From: Symbiotaphrina buchneri
Taxonomy: Eukaryota > Ascomycota > Symbiotaphrinales > Symbiotaphrinaceae
NCBI GenBank assembly: GCA_001599915.1
Contig: BCIG01000013.1
Coordinates: 496,001-560,000, forward strand
Reading direction: 5' to 3'
DNA length: 64,000 nucleotides
Shown piece by piece: positions 12,831 to 25,239 of this stretch. The position numbers and the translations under genes were made by a program. The number at the start of each line of letters is the position of its first letter. Within the stretch, counting starts at the first letter, position 1. The notes beneath the pieces were generated by a model. It was not told where the DNA came from and ran no database searches. It saw only the letters and a list, made by a program, of their open reading frames with translations.

Positions 12831-15506
12831 ATGAGTGAGCAAGGATACACGTCAAACGCCGAGCAGGTGCAAAGACGTCGTGAAAGAGCGGCTATTGCAG
12901 CCCAAGTAAGTCTGGTTCTCACTACATTCCGCGCTTCTCACTTTCAGCTGTCGCTGACTTGAGCTGCGGCTAGGCTTGTGAGACTTGTCGCACACGAAAA
13001 TCCAAGTGCGATGAGAGACGACCGAAATGTGGCTTATGCACGAGGCTTGGTGTTGAATGCAAATACCGTGAGGCCCAGCCAACCAAGTATGCTTCACAGA
13101 CTGTTGGCCCCTGATTCCTCTGCTAGTAGTCAGCTTCTACATCTCTCGTCCCTCCTTAATATACCCGCTGCACCGCTCAATCCATTGCTGCACTGCTGAG
13201 GGGACAGATGGGCCGTGCAATCTGATATGTATTGGCTGACCGTTGCTGCAGGAAGGACAAGACGCTTGTACATATCTTGGACAGTCTGCAGCGATTGGAG
13301 GTTAAGATAGACTCCATCTCGCAAGCAACGACCGCAAGCGGTTCTTCTCAGCGCGCGCTTTCATCTCAACACCCCGAAAATATAAGTTTGCCCCCTTACA
13401 CGTTGTGGTCACCAGACACGCGTAGCTCTCACACGACGCCGTCGGAGCAAGAACTGCGGCTTCAGAAACCCAGCTATCCTGCTACGCGCACTCATCCTGC
13501 CTCTCGCAGTTCAACGATCTCCAGGCAAGAGCTTGAACCGGGAACGGCTTCAAAACGGTATAGTCATGTCACAGCGGCACAAAAACTTTTGCTCTGGCCT
13601 GCAATTGGCCAGTGTCTACAGCGGGTAGGGGTCCGGACGGGGACCGCTTTACATGCGTTGGATGCCGAGGGCGTGACATGGCTTGTCAACCTCGAGCGGA
13701 GAAACATCGGGAGCCCACTTCCGTCGGCAGGTCCGGATGTCCCACGCCTCTCACAAGGGACTTGGGCCACTAGCGCAAGGCGCACAGAGTTCTTTCCTGA
13801 ATTACCTCCGGATACAATAGATGCACTGGCGACAAGGTTTTTTGATACCTTCAATCTGCAGTTTCCTCTGCTGGATCGTGGTGCGTTCTTCACGCGGCTC
13901 TTACCTGTCATTCGTCGTGATGGCTTCGGCTTCGACGGCCCTCAATCAGTAATTGCACTTTTGGTCCTAGCCCTGGGCAAACTCGGATACGAGGGAGTCT
14001 ATGGGGCCCCCATTTCTTCCTATAATCAGCGCGCAAGTGGAATAAAGGGTGGGACATCGACCGTGCCCCCAGGACTTGAGATGTTCAATGAAGCTAGGAA
14101 ACGCATGGGATTCAACATGACCGACTGTACGCTCGAGAACGTACAGGCGTTCTCGTTGGCCGGGTATGAGCTCCAACTTGGCAACCGCCCTGGCAATACC
14201 TCTGTTAACGGTCCCTTGTGTAGGTTGTACTACGCAGCTTGTTGTAGGCCAGTGGTACGTTATCGAATATTTCGTCCGTTGAGACGCTAATGGCGCGCAG
14301 GAGTTCTGGCGAACAACTGTCGCAGCATCGATGGCTTGTCAGGTGCTGCTCAAAAGGTTAGGATGAAGTCTTTGATTGTGCCGATTGTTTCTGACCTTGA
14401 AGAAGCAAATTGCACATCGACTGGAGTACTTATGAAACAGATCAGATTAAGAGGGTGTACTGGCATTGCGTCATTATGGAAGAGTGATGATTCATTTCCA
14501 TCTGGCGGCCGCGCGACGCTGACCTGACTCACAGTGCTCTGCTCGTTGAGCTGGACCTTCCTCCGTCCGGTATACGACAGTATCAGGATGATATTCCGCT
14601 TCCTCAATTCATCGGTCCGTTCGGGCATGATGACAACCCTTCTGACCACACGCTCCTCTTCCGGTACTATTACCTGGCCCAGATAAGCATCCGACGGCTC
14701 TGCGCTCGAGTCCATTTCACCTTGTACAGCGGTTTGTCGTAGAGTTTGTGCACACATTACGCCAACATGCTGACCGTGCTGTTAGCGTCTGACGATTCCG
14801 ACCCTGAAAGCTATGGAGGCCCGCCCGTAACGCTCATACGTGAACTAGCTCGCCAGCTGGATTCATGGAGAGCTCTCCTGCCACAGGCTCTCCAATGGGA
14901 TGATGATAAAGTGGACGAGATGCCTGCAACTACTGCACACACACGCGGAGGGAGCTTCGTCACCCCAGAGCAAGATGCTGCTCCATCAGCATCCGCTCAG
15001 GTACCGAACCAGTATGAACTAGATCTGGTTGTCAGTCACCTTCGTACGCGATTCTACTTCACGCGATACCTGATCTACCGGCCTTTCCTGTACAAAGCTC
15101 TGCATTTTCCTAGTCAGATGACGCCGGTGGACATGGAGTGTTGCGTGATGAGCCTCAAAGTAAACATGGCCTTTGCACCTGATCCCCGTTTGACGCAAGT
15201 GGAGCTAACTTGTTGTACCTTCAGTCTTGCTTGGGGTGGCCGATCCTCAAGGCTCCTCGGGAGAAGAAACGATTGGTGCCCTATCTCTTTACCTGGCCGC
15301 AGACCTTCCTGGGGATACTTATACTTTTGCACATGACTCGGGAGAACGAGCTCCTCCGCTTTTGTCGGGAGCAGCATTTTACATCAGAGGAATTGGAAGA
15401 AACAGCAGCGTTGATGTTGGACTTCGTCCGAGATCTGGCTCAGATCTGCCCGATCTCGAGCTGGAGTATGGAGATCTTGAAACCCCTCTATGGTGGTTTT
15501 GGCTGA
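12831..15506 (+). CDS. Zn2Cys6 transcription factor with fungal_trans-type domain (regulator 2)
   Basis: This nuclear regulator has eight phase-consistent exons: 12831-12905, 12974-13086, 13252-14254, 14301-14356, 14403-14483, 14535-14731, 14786-15159 and 15225-15506, giving 726 aa. The zinc cluster is Cys27 to Cys54 ([19 protein letters not shown], then [10 protein letters not shown]). A short coiled-coil-like dimerisation segment follows ([18 protein letters not shown]), then a long Ser/Thr-rich linker. The regulatory domain reads [85 protein letters not shown] and [20 protein letters not shown], a conserved order in this subfamily of fungal regulators. I know no confident ortholog name. 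The gene appears intact. Its neighbour at 5.3 kb is a regulator of a different subfamily, so a tandem duplication is unlikely. Confidence 0.87.
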
Positions 15507-16939
15507 GACAGGGGCCAATGAGCGCACGCACGGTCAGGTGTGACACATATAAGAGGAACAACCTTCCGGTCTGCTCGTCTCATGGTCGCCGCCTTTTTGG
15601 TCGCCGGCCACAGAAGCAGTCCCAGCCTCGCCGGTGTGGAAGATATCGACAACTTTCGGGTCGCGCGGATCATGCATGATTGGTCGAGACCAGAGCTCAG
15701 CAACTTGCTCCGGATACACGAGGGGCATGGGGATCCGACGGTCTCGCTCGCCATAGGACTGGACCTGACCTATGGTTCTTGAGTCTTGACAGGGGGCAAA
15801 GCACGGCCCTGTGGGGAAGACATTCTCACCTTACTATACCATACCTTGCCTAACCTTATCCATCTCGCCGCCTCTGCGCTTGGTCCCTACCTGCATCTTT
15901 GCCATCTGCTGTTCCACTGTAATGTGCCTGGGCTGACTTTGAGAACAGGACTCGGCGACCAATCACGAATTGTCCTCGGACAAAGAAGACGCGCGAAGAC
16001 TGTAACAGGAAAGTCAGGGAAGCGAAAAAGGTACCTACGCTGTACGGAGTAAGTCTTGGTCTGTTATGGTTTCGTGTGGTACGCTACGGTCTGGTCCAAA
16101 ATATTAAGGTAACTGGCACGGTCCTTTCGGCAGGCTACTCCCGCCCTTTCTTCGCCTTGATTGGCCGTATGCGCTTACCGCAATATTATTGGATGGCTCT
16201 TCGAACCGGCAAGCTCTGGAACCGGAGGCGCCTCCGGCCTGGAAGGTAAAGTAAGGTAAGGTACATCGTACGGTAACTCAAGTATCTTGTAATTATAGGT
16301 AAGATTACCTACCTTAGAACGAACAAGGTATCCATGGGCAAGATACCAGGTAGGTAGGTAAGCTCAGGTAGGTCTCTCTACCTTTACCTGAGGGATAGGT
16401 ACCTTAAGGTGGGTGAAGTATGGTACATAAATTGCAGTAGTAATGATAATAATGATAATAATATGGGTTATCTTATGTATCTTACCTTACTCGGCCTCCT
16501 CGCCTTCTTCGCGGCGACTTTCTTTCAATCGCTGGTCTGTTATCTCCGTAGCAGTATGTCCTGAGGTACAGGTACCTTACATACCCTCCGAGTACGAACT
16601 GTTTCGGTTCAAGTCTCGTTTTACCCATCTCGCCGTCTTCGAAGACAGCAAGAACAACTTTCATCACAATAGGTTGGCGACTGAGCAGTCACCGTTACAA
16701 GGGATCCTATGTCGCCCTCTTCATCTTTCCAAATGGTGTTGAGCCCGGAAGCCGCATCCCCTTCGGCGCACTTATGCAGGTGACGCATAGAGAAGTAAAC
16801 AAATAGCAGAGAAGAGGCATGAGATGCCCATTATTCGACAATATTCACATGATCATCCCATCTTTGCATTGTATAGACTGCAAATAGGGACACCATGCCC
16901 ATCTTGCGTAGCAGCCGAGGAAGATATTAGGGGCGGTTT
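15507..16939. repeat. Intergenic region with dense AGGTA/TACCT palindromic tract
   Basis: This is 1.4 kb without a gene. From about 16240 to 16420 the sequence is largely made of GGTAAGGTACA, TACCTACCTTAG, AGGTAGGTAGGTAAG and GGTACCTTAAGGT words, then an (ATA)n-like stretch near 16440-16460. A TACGGAGTAAG motif lies at about 16034-16044. The same words occur in many other spacers of the window but not in coding sequence. Confidence 0.55.
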
Positions 16940-18458
16940 CTACGCCAGTCCTGGCACCACAGTCGGCGCCCCATCCGCTTTGGCCTTTCTGTGGCCCATC
17001 AGCTTCCCAATACTCCCGGCGCCCCATTTACTCAGTTTATCCTTCAGTGCACCGGTGTTGACCTTCACCTCCAAGAAGGCACGCTTCTTCTCGTCATCCG
17101 CGCTCTCGTAAGTCATCCCCTTTGAAGCCCCAAGAGGATGATTGGACTGCGGCTTGCGCATGGTCGGGACGGGTGGTAACGCTGAGAGGATGTCTGATTC
17201 GGTACTGGATGTTGATTTGTGCCTGGGCGCCTCATCCGTCCCTCCCATGGACTTTCTAGGGGACTCCTGAGCACTATCGACGGCAATGTCGCCATGCCTT
17301 GCAGCGTTGTCCGACGACTTCTCACCACCCAAGGGCGGGCACACTTCAGGATCCACCGCGCCGGTTTGTTCCCTTTCAGCTTTGGCCGGCACTTCTTTCC
17401 TCGGGATCTGCATGCCTGCCTTGATCAGCTGCGCGACGTGCTTGGTCTTCGGCTGGTAAGTATCGAGGCTTGGAAGCGGTGGAAGCGCTCGATTGAGGTC
17501 GACTGGATCCCATATCTGGTCATTGTCCTTCTTGGCTCCGATGTTGGACCGCATGCTGCTGTTGCTGTTTTTGCGCGACAGGCTCATGCCTCTCCACCAT
17601 GATTGCTGGCTTGTGTTGGAGTTGGCGCGAGAGCGACCCCTGAGTGACTCTCGCGACGAGCTGGGACGAATGTACTCCCGTATCCGGCTTGCTCTGCTCG
17701 GCGGCCGTCCCTGCGCTCCAGCGTTTCGGCGCCAGTCGAAAATTGCAGCCATCCAGCTATTGTTTCCTGCTTCAGGCCGGCGGGGCCCGTCACCAGCCCA
17801 GTCCGGCTTGAACTCGACTGGTTGTGGCCCAGAGGAAGAGGAGTCTGCGCCGGATACACTACCGTTTGATCCGGCATTGCGCAGTCTTTGATCGAACGAT
17901 GCACGTTGTTCTTCGTATACCTGACGCCGGCTAGTGCTCGGCCGACGGCTCCAATCTTCAGGGACAGAATCTGGGGCAGACTTGGCCGGCGCGGAAGCCG
18001 CGTGTGCAAGTTTGGGATCAAAGGCGCCTGGCGGTCTAGACTTCCTCGACTCGATGGTCTGAACGTCGCCCTTGTTGGCCTTCTTGATCGTTTGCTTTAC
18101 AGCTTCATGCTTGCTCGTCTTCGCCTTGCCTTTGTCCTCTTCAATATGCGCCAAGATGGCGTTCCAGAGCTCATTGATAGGCTCTGATTCAGCTTGGGCA
18201 AAGGAACAGGCCTGGCGCAGCTCCTTGAGGGTATTAGGCGTGACAGGACGCCGATCGATCAAGGGAGAATCGGGTTCGAATATGAAGGAATCGTCGTCGT
18301 CCTCGACCAGGGATAGATCCGCATCCAGGACCTCGGTGGAAGTTGACGGGACAGACTATGTGTGGCATGCTTCATCAGTCCGCCCGTCTTCTTTCGTTCA
18401 AAGGCGCCCAGGGCATACTTACGATGGCGACCGGCGGATCTGAAACTCTGTCCGACAT
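16940..18458 (-). CDS. Unrecognised Ser/Arg-rich protein, 483 aa
   Basis: Exons on the minus strand are 18458-18423 and 18355-16940. The short first exon (MSDRVSDPPVAI) joins phase-0 to SVPSTSTEVLDADLSLVEDD. The N-terminal 100 residues hold an acidic patch, then LIDRRPVTPNTLKELRQACS and a short helical segment ending INELWNAILAHIEEDKGKAK. The middle is low-complexity with many Ser-Arg and Pro. A conserved-looking aromatic stretch reads NSWMAAIFDWRRNAG, and another reads QSWWRGMSLSRKNS. The C-terminus (FLEVKVNTGALKDKLSKWGA, GSIGKLMGHRK) is basic and may be amphipathic. No domain, signal peptide or membrane segment is recognised. The long frame, clean splice and structured ends support a real gene; the function is unknown. 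Confidence 0.78.
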
Positions 18459-20389
18459 TGTTATGCGCCACCAGGTCAATAGAACTGGTGATGCTAGTTG
18501 TATGAAATTAGATAGGATGCCGAAGAAATGCGCCTTTATCGTGACATGGGTTGGGGCAATGTATGACAGGCCGTTACTGTCGTACACGAATAGTCTTCAA
18601 CGGCGCATATGCCACGGCGGCAGTGGAGACGCAAGCGAGGAAATCTGGGGAAAGCGCAATTGCCGAGGAAGAGGCACAGTAGAGAAATGACCCGGTTGCA
18701 AGGTTTGAATTAATTAACGTAGGAAGAAGAGATGGTGGAGTTATTGGATTTGAGCAGGCAATAGGAAGGAGCGGAGGGGATGGCGCAGGAGAGATGAAAG
18801 ATGAAGATGGAGATGGAGATGGAGATGGAGGTGAGCAAGAGAAAGGAAGAATTGATGGATCGATTAATTAATTGATGGAGTGACTGATCAAGGTATGTAA
18901 GGTATTTAATTAATTACCTTATGTACCTTAGCTGACCTCAAACGGTTGGTGGCTTGATTGGTTTGACTGATGTGAAACAGAGGTTGAAACCTACTACCTC
19001 TACCGCTACTCCTTGGTAAGTACCTGCCGAGGCTGCGAATGTACCTCGTACCTTATCTGGTAGGGGAAGCTACTTCGTACGGAGTTCGTACAAGGAACGG
19101 ACCGGGTGGGACGTGCTTGACAGCGGCGATCCGTGCTCAGGTGAAACTTGGACGGTGCCTGTTCTGACCACGCATCTGCGCCTTCCCCATTTCTAGGCGT
19201 ACAGAGTACAAACACTAAGGTAGGACTTGGCACATACTCTGTACACCTACACCCTCCGTACATACAGAGTACCTCAGGTGAAGGTACCGAGGTACTGTGC
19301 AGACATCAAGTACACACACAGAATGAGTACTGGCTACCTTAAGGTACCTTAGGTAAGGTAGCATGGGTCAGACTGGAGTTGGTAAAGGTACAGTACTACG
19401 GGCCCAGGACGGTGGCTGCTGGTGGGCTCTGCTCTTGAAGCGTCCGCTTCCAGTCTTCAAATGGGGCAAGAACGGAATATCATACTCTAAGGTACTTGGC
19501 GCATAAGGTACCTGTCTCGCTGTCCTCGCTGTGTTCTATCGAGTCCTCGGCAAGAAACTCCGTACCTTACCTAGGTAGATAACAGCCTCGACAGCTTCGG
19601 CCCCACGGCGGCTCGCTTCTTTCAGCCTTGCGACAACAACGCCCACATCACCAACAACATCCACGTACCCAAAGGTATCCATTACTCACACACGCGGCCA
19701 TGAGATTGCAGTAAGTCCAAGTCTCCCGGTGGACGAGACAGCACGCCCTCTGATCAGTCCCGCCAACCGCCCAGGGCCCTCAAACTTTTTGTTTGGAGAG
19801 ATTTGGAGAGGTGCGTTGCTTCCTTTGGTTTTCTTTTCTATATTTCATCTTATTTCTATTGTCCTTATTTCCGGAGTCTGGCCAGAGCTGAAAAGGCTGG
19901 TCCTATGGGGTTCGTGGTACTGTACTTGACATAACAGAGACACTGATGGTGGGCAGTGTTTGGGCGTTTCCACAGTGGGACTCAGCCGAGCCTTTTTTAA
20001 AGGAACGAAAAGGGGCTAAATGGGGGATGCCGAGCTCTAAATGCACGATAGCCAGCATTTCACATCCTACATTTGCTTTTCATTGATCAGTCAACCAAGT
20101 GTCGTATGCAGCAAACGAACCTCATGGATCTCCAGCCCGGTGAAAGCTCTTCAGCCGAACGAATGTGTTGTATTCCTACACGATGGGATTATTTGAGAAC
20201 GATCAGCCCAGAAGACATACTCGAGGTTTCGACATAAAATCTTAATAGAGTCTAAAATGGCGTGCGAAAGCAAGCTGAGTTAGAGGACTTGGATTGAGTT
20301 CGTTAATAATGCATGACCATGACCATAACCCCCGGGACCTTCAAGCGCCGATGCCTCCAATATAGATAATAGTATTGAATGTAGACCAA
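18459..20389. repeat. Intergenic region with GGAGAT microsatellite and AAGGTACC tracts
   Basis: This is 1.9 kb without a firm gene. It holds a purine-rich hexanucleotide tract (GATGGA/GGAGAT repeats) at about 18800-18835. There are repeated ATTAATTA words near 18860-18915, and dense GGTACC/AAGGTA/TACGGAGT words at 19010-19110, 19200-19380 and 19480-19580. At 19699 a short ATGAGATTGCA stretch is followed directly by GTAAGT; it looks like a first exon, but no continuation was found. Confidence 0.5.
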
Positions 20390-22316
20390 TTAAGAGAAAT
20401 GTTCTTTCCGCTCTTCTTCCGGGCTACCAGGAAGGGAGTGAAAATCTTCGGCCTGCTTCACGTCGGGATTTTCAAAGCTTGATGACCTTCCGCTCATTCT
20501 TTCTTCCTCAACATCGGCCTCCGTAGGGATCGCATTTTCTGACGGTTTGCCATCATCGTCTTTGAGCGTGATGGGTTCTTGAAGTGAAACCTCTTGAAAG
20601 CCATCCGACAGTTCTCGTTCCGCCATCGGGGTGTGGAAGCCATTTGTTTCAGCCTCGATGCCCAAGCCGAGGGTAGGAGAAGAGGTGCTGTTCCCTTTGT
20701 CTTCCGTGGTGGCGGATACAGGTCCCGTAGGCGAAGTAGGCGACGGTGCAGCATTGATGATAAGGGGTCCATTCGGACGCCTCGGTGACCTTGGCGGAAG
20801 AGCAGGCGGGATCCTCTTTGGTATGGTGACCAGTTTCGCACGAGTAGCAACCATACTAGGGGTCGCTGTCACTGAAACGGCGGCTTGAGCATGAGCAGGG
20901 ACTGCTTCGTGCACCTCTTCATGCTCAAACTCATGGTCACTTCCTTCATCGCCGCTTTCATTCTGGTGCTGTGTCGAAGCTTCATGCCCCGATTCTGGGC
21001 TTTTGACGATTACCGACGGCGGCTCGGATGCAGGAGGCGATGGCAGAGGGTCACCTTCGGTTTGAGTTGCCCGGTCACTCATGACGCTGCTCCGCCAGCT
21101 CTGACGTGATTTTGGAGAGAAAGGTGGCCCGCTCTCAAATCCTTGGCTCATTCGTGCCGCAATTGGGCTCGTAGGACTGGGTCGAAATTCGAATTCCTCA
21201 ATGCTGACGCGACTTCCAGTACCGGCTTCACGAATCTCAAGGCCTACAGCTTCCAGCGCACGCACACCATACGGGTCCGGATCCTCTTTATCAGGTATCC
21301 CGAAGACGTGATCGGATTTGACGACCTCCATGTCAGCGGGAGGCGGTTCATTCGGCAGGAATGATTCGTCCACGTCCGTGTCCCCCTGGGCTGCCTTCAA
21401 CGTCGTCATAAGTGTCTTTAATTCGTAAGGTGGATGTCGAATCTTTCCACGTAAGATGTCAGCTACAGGGATCCTCTGACCGTAGAACCGTTCATTCTCG
21501 TCAGTACGCTCGATGACGATAGTGCCGTCGACTTGCACACCAGCATAGAATCCCCTTGTTTTCATATAAGTCCAGATGGGCGCTTGTCTCTTATGCACCT
21601 CCGTCTCCATTACGCCGCCAACACCCAGCGGACCTGCTGCAACACTCACTTCCCCGCCTAAGGTGACCCTCACTTTAGTGAAGGCTTCCAGCGCTTGCAC
21701 GGTATTTATCACCACCACACAGTCATATATGTCCACTCCAACGAGGAAGCCCAGTCCGGCAGTGTGCAGCATGATACCTGACGGAGGTGACCAGGAACCG
21801 TCTTCAAGTCGACCAAGAAGAACACCACTCCCGCCAGCACCAGAGATCCATAGGCCGGTACGCATGGTCGTAAATATTGCGAGGCCCTTCGCATTCTTAA
21901 TCACCTGTACCAATTACTTGAGGCTTAGCTTTCTCCAAAAGGCTTTCAGTGACTGGGCAAATCAAGCTAACGCACCTCTGTGGGTATCTTCTTCAACACC
22001 TTTTGCTTTTGCTTCGGCCCCTCGGGCGTCTGCACGGTTTCCTCCTCGTAAAAGCCATCTTTACAAAAGCTACGCAGGATCCGCGCGGCCTTATCGCTCT
22101 CTTTGTCTAAAGTCGTCGGCCAGAAGGCTTCTGACCCGAGCTTGTTGGACAGCCGGTTAACCGGAGCACCCAGCTTATCAGTCCATCGCCAAACCTGCAA
22201 CGAGGCTTTAGACAAGAAGTCACAAGAGACTACGGCCACCGATCTCGACTTACAGTGTCAAACCCCTTCTTTGAACCCACCTTCGTCTTCTCCCAGGCTG
22301 TCGAGACGTCAGGCAT
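20390..22316 (-). CDS. SYLF-domain (Ysc84-type) lipid-binding protein
   Basis: This is a member of the Ysc84/DUF500 family. The SYLF domain binds phosphoinositides and, in yeast Ysc84, actin at endocytic sites. Exons on the minus strand are 22316-22254, 22194-21976 and 21904-20390, giving 598 aa. The start reads MPDVSTAWEKTKVGSKKGFD, then VWRWTDKLGAPVNRLSNKLG and ESFWP-like SEAFWPTTLDKESDKAARIL. The domain core follows: VIKNAKGLAIFTTMRTGLWI, GAGGSGVLLGRLEDGSWSPP, GLGFLVGVDIYDCVVVIN, and a glycine-rich AAGPLGVGG with ARGFYAGVQVDG-like TRGFYAGVQVDGTIV. The SYLF domain spans about residues 55-260. The remainder is acidic, Pro/Ser-rich and disordered, with a PALPPRSPRRP proline motif that could bind SH3 domains. 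There is no SH3 domain of its own, unlike yeast Ysc84. It is divergent from tah18. Confidence 0.88.
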
Positions 22317-22939
22317 CGGGGCCGATGGGCGCGCAATCGCGTCGCTCCTGCCACGAAAAGAACCAGCCGGCCGAGCAGAAAAGATCCGTCTCCAGTGAGA
22401 AAACTTCGAACGCGCGTCTACTGGAATGTGCGCATTATCCTCGTCGCTGTTCTTCCGGAAGCGGTGGGGCAGTCAAGGCATGCAGAGGCAGTTCGAAGGT
22501 ATTTCCGATTGGTACTGTATAGAGTACGTGCTATGGATCTGGATGAATCGCGAGGCGGGAATATAATGGCGGCTTGCGACGGGATCAGGGCTGAGCGGGA
22601 CCGGATGGACGAACGAGCGACCGAGCTGTGCCTGCTTCCGGCGTCATCGGCAGGAAAGGGCCTCACTCGGATGTTGCCGGCTGCGCATTTGTAGAGTACC
22701 TACTTATACTGCGTCAGGGATTATTCGTACCTCGTCTCACCTTCCAATATTCCACATCGCAACATCCAATACGCACAAAGGACTCCTTAATCGAAGGCTG
22801 GTTGACGGAACACGCTGCGGGCACGCATGAGGGCTGTGCGCGCACTCTCTCATCCTTCAAAGCTTCAGCGGGGCTTGTCTTCACGCGTTGTCGCTCCCGC
22901 TGAGCAGCGTCTTTGCCTTCGAATGCCCTTCCTCGAATT
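22317..22939. promoter_or_regulatory. Divergent SYLF-gene/tah18 promoter region
   Basis: This 623-bp spacer lies between divergent start codons. It is GC-balanced with small open frames on both strands that have no recognisable content. One GGTACTGTATAGAGTACG-like word lies near 22508. No defined operator was seen. Confidence 0.4.
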
Positions 22940-25239
22940 ATGACCACGGCTGCCGGCGTTGACGAACGTCGATCAGCTTTGGTCCTCTACGGGTCTGAGA
23001 CTGGCAATGCTCAGGATGCCGCCGAGGAGCTGGGAAAGCTGTTGACACGACTTCACTTTTTGGCTCATGTCACCGAGCTGAATGCCGTGGACCCAGTATG
23101 CCGACCTTCAAAGACGATTTGTTCCACATGCTGACCTGTTGGACGGGCCACACTGGACAAACACACCTTAGTTCTGATCGTAATATCCACGACAGGACAA
23201 GGAGACCTGCCGCAGAATGCGCGGACGTTCTGGAACAGCCTGCTGCGGAAGCGGCTGCCACCGGATTACTTGAGTAATGTGAGGTTCACCACGTTCGGTC
23301 TGGGTGATACCTCCTATCCGAAGTATGCCTCCCGACGTCTACGGGCAAAGGGCGGGTACTCACTGCTGCAAGGTTCAATTGGGCTGCAAGAAAGATGCAC
23401 AAACGCATGCTCCAGCTAGGAGCGGTGGAAATTCATCCCCGAGGGGAGGCTGATGAACAACATCCGGAAGGGTGAGACTGCTCTTTGCCCTACAATAGAT
23501 TGATCATCCGTTGAGCTTGAGGCTGACGCTTTGGTATCAAGAATGGATGGCAACTTCCTGCCGTGGTCGCTAGACCTCCAAAATCACCTCCTCGACTTGT
23601 TCCCGCTACCTCCTGGTATTGAGATAATCCCAAGCGATGTCCTGTTGCAACCTAAATGGATCCTAGAATTCGTGGATGTATTGGAGCAGTGCGACACGAC
23701 AGTATCAGACAATGGAGCCAAGGACGATGCTATGCCAGGAGGCGCAAGTCATCTCGAAAAGACCCGGCAACCACCAGTAAAGATGCAAATGACACAGACA
23801 GCGGATGGGAAGGTTGCACAAAACTCGGCAAGACTGGGGCACCCATTCTCTCCCATCCCAAACGCTGTGCCTGTTACATTGACCATGAACGAAAGGGTCA
23901 CTCCTACCTCGCATTGGCAGGATGTTAGGCATCTGCGGCTTGTCACCCATACACCGGTATCTTACAGTGCTGGCGATGTTGTCTCGATTTACCCGCAGAA
24001 TTTCCCGGAGGATGTTGACCGCTTTCTGTCTTTCATGGGCTGGATTGTGGACGCCGACAGACCCCTTGCTTTCATACCGACGTCAGCATCGGCGGATGCA
24101 TCAGACTACCCCCCTCCACCTGTCCCCCATCGGGTCTCAGAGTCTCCTCTGACATTAAGAAGTCTCTTGACATATTACCTCGATATCACTTCTATCCCGA
24201 GGCGATCCTTTTTCACGAACATTGCCCATTTTACGACCGATGAGATGCATAGGGAACGTCTGCTAGAATTTACTAATCCGGATTATATCGATGAACTTTA
24301 TGATTATACGACCAGACCCCGGCGCAGTATACTCGAAGTACTCGAAGAGTTCGAAAGTGTGAAAATACCATGGCAGTGGGCTGCAAACGTGCTTCCGATC
24401 TTACGCCCTCGACAATTTAGTATCGCCAGTGGAGGTGTCTTGAAAGCTTCAGCGACAGGTATAGCAGCAGGTTCACAGGTTGGCAATTGCATCGAGCTTC
24501 TGGTAGCCATTGTCAAGTACCGGACGGTACTGAAAAAGATCCGCGAAGGGGTGTGCACCCGGTACATTGCCTCACTGTCCCCCGGGGCATCATTGAATAT
24601 CACGCTGCAGAAGGGCGCACTCCGTGTTTCCAGAGCAGAAGCATCGCTGCCGGTAATAATGATCGGCCCCGGGACTGGTGTGGCGCCCATGCGCTCAATG
24701 CTCTGGGAGCGAGCTGCTTGGGCCGAGGAACTTCGGGCAGCGAGGGGCGAAGTGGGTGGGGAGAGTGCTGCTCTTGTTGGCAAAAGTATACTATTCTTTG
24801 GTTGTCGTAACAGGGACGCGGACTTTTTCTTTGGAAAAGATTGGGAAACGCTCAGAAATACCATAGGGTTGCAAGTATTTGCCGCATTTTCACGAGACCA
24901 GGTGCGGTGGCCATGCTTGCGCCCCTTGGCTTTCGGACTGATCCTTGCTTCTAGCTACATAAGGTTTACGTTCAAGACCTCGTTAGGGAGCAGTCTGCCC
25001 TTGTATATAGGCTTTTGCATGTGGAAAAGGGTATCATCTACATTTGCGGGTATGTCGAAAAGGATCCTGCTGCAGAATCGAAGCTGACGTGTAGAAGATC
25101 CTCTGGAAAGATGCCTCAATCCATCCGAGAAGCGCTGATTGAATGTTTCCAGCAAGAAGGTGCAACCGACCGTGCCAAAGCCGAAGCATACCTGACGGAG
25201 ATGGAAAGGAATGGCCGGTATAAGCAGGAGACATGGTGA
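22940..25239 (+). CDS. tah18: NADPH-dependent diflavin oxidoreductase Tah18/NDOR1
   Basis: This FMN/FAD reductase passes electrons from NADPH to the Fe-S protein Dre2 in cytosolic iron-sulfur assembly. Proposed exons are 22940-23095, about 23147-23322, 23373-23471, 23542-24901, 24955-25049 and 25095-25239, giving about 676 aa. The FMN-binding loop is YGSETGNAQD (residues 17-26), followed by ISTTGQGDLPQNARTFW and FGLGDTSYPKFNWAARK. The FAD domain holds VVSIYPQNFPEDV and RPRQFSIAS. The NADPH domain holds MIGPGTGVAPMRS, FFGCRNRDADF and the C-terminal YICGRSSGKMPQSIREALIE. All later splice sites are canonical and phase-matched. The first intron is odd: the donor GTATGC at 23096 has no AG in the right phase. 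The TTAG at 23171 would cost ATLDKHTLV and shift the frame, while in-frame read-through meets a TGA. The best protein needs a GT-GG intron (23096-23146). See findings. Confidence 0.9.

Noticed and set aside
15540-15782. Open frame after the stop of zinc-cluster gene 2
   Set aside because: Zinc-cluster gene 2 already ends with a complete, phase-consistent C-terminus at 15506; the later frame has no family features.
16600-16630. GGTTCAAGTCTCG resembling a tRNA T-loop
   Set aside because: No D-arm or paired acceptor stem at the right distance.
22100-22522. Plus-strand open frame opposite the start of the SYLF gene
   Set aside because: Antisense shadow of the SYLF exons 1 and 2, which have clear family motifs.
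24304-24864. 186-codon minus-strand frame within tah18
   Set aside because: Antisense shadow of the FAD/NADPH domain exon.
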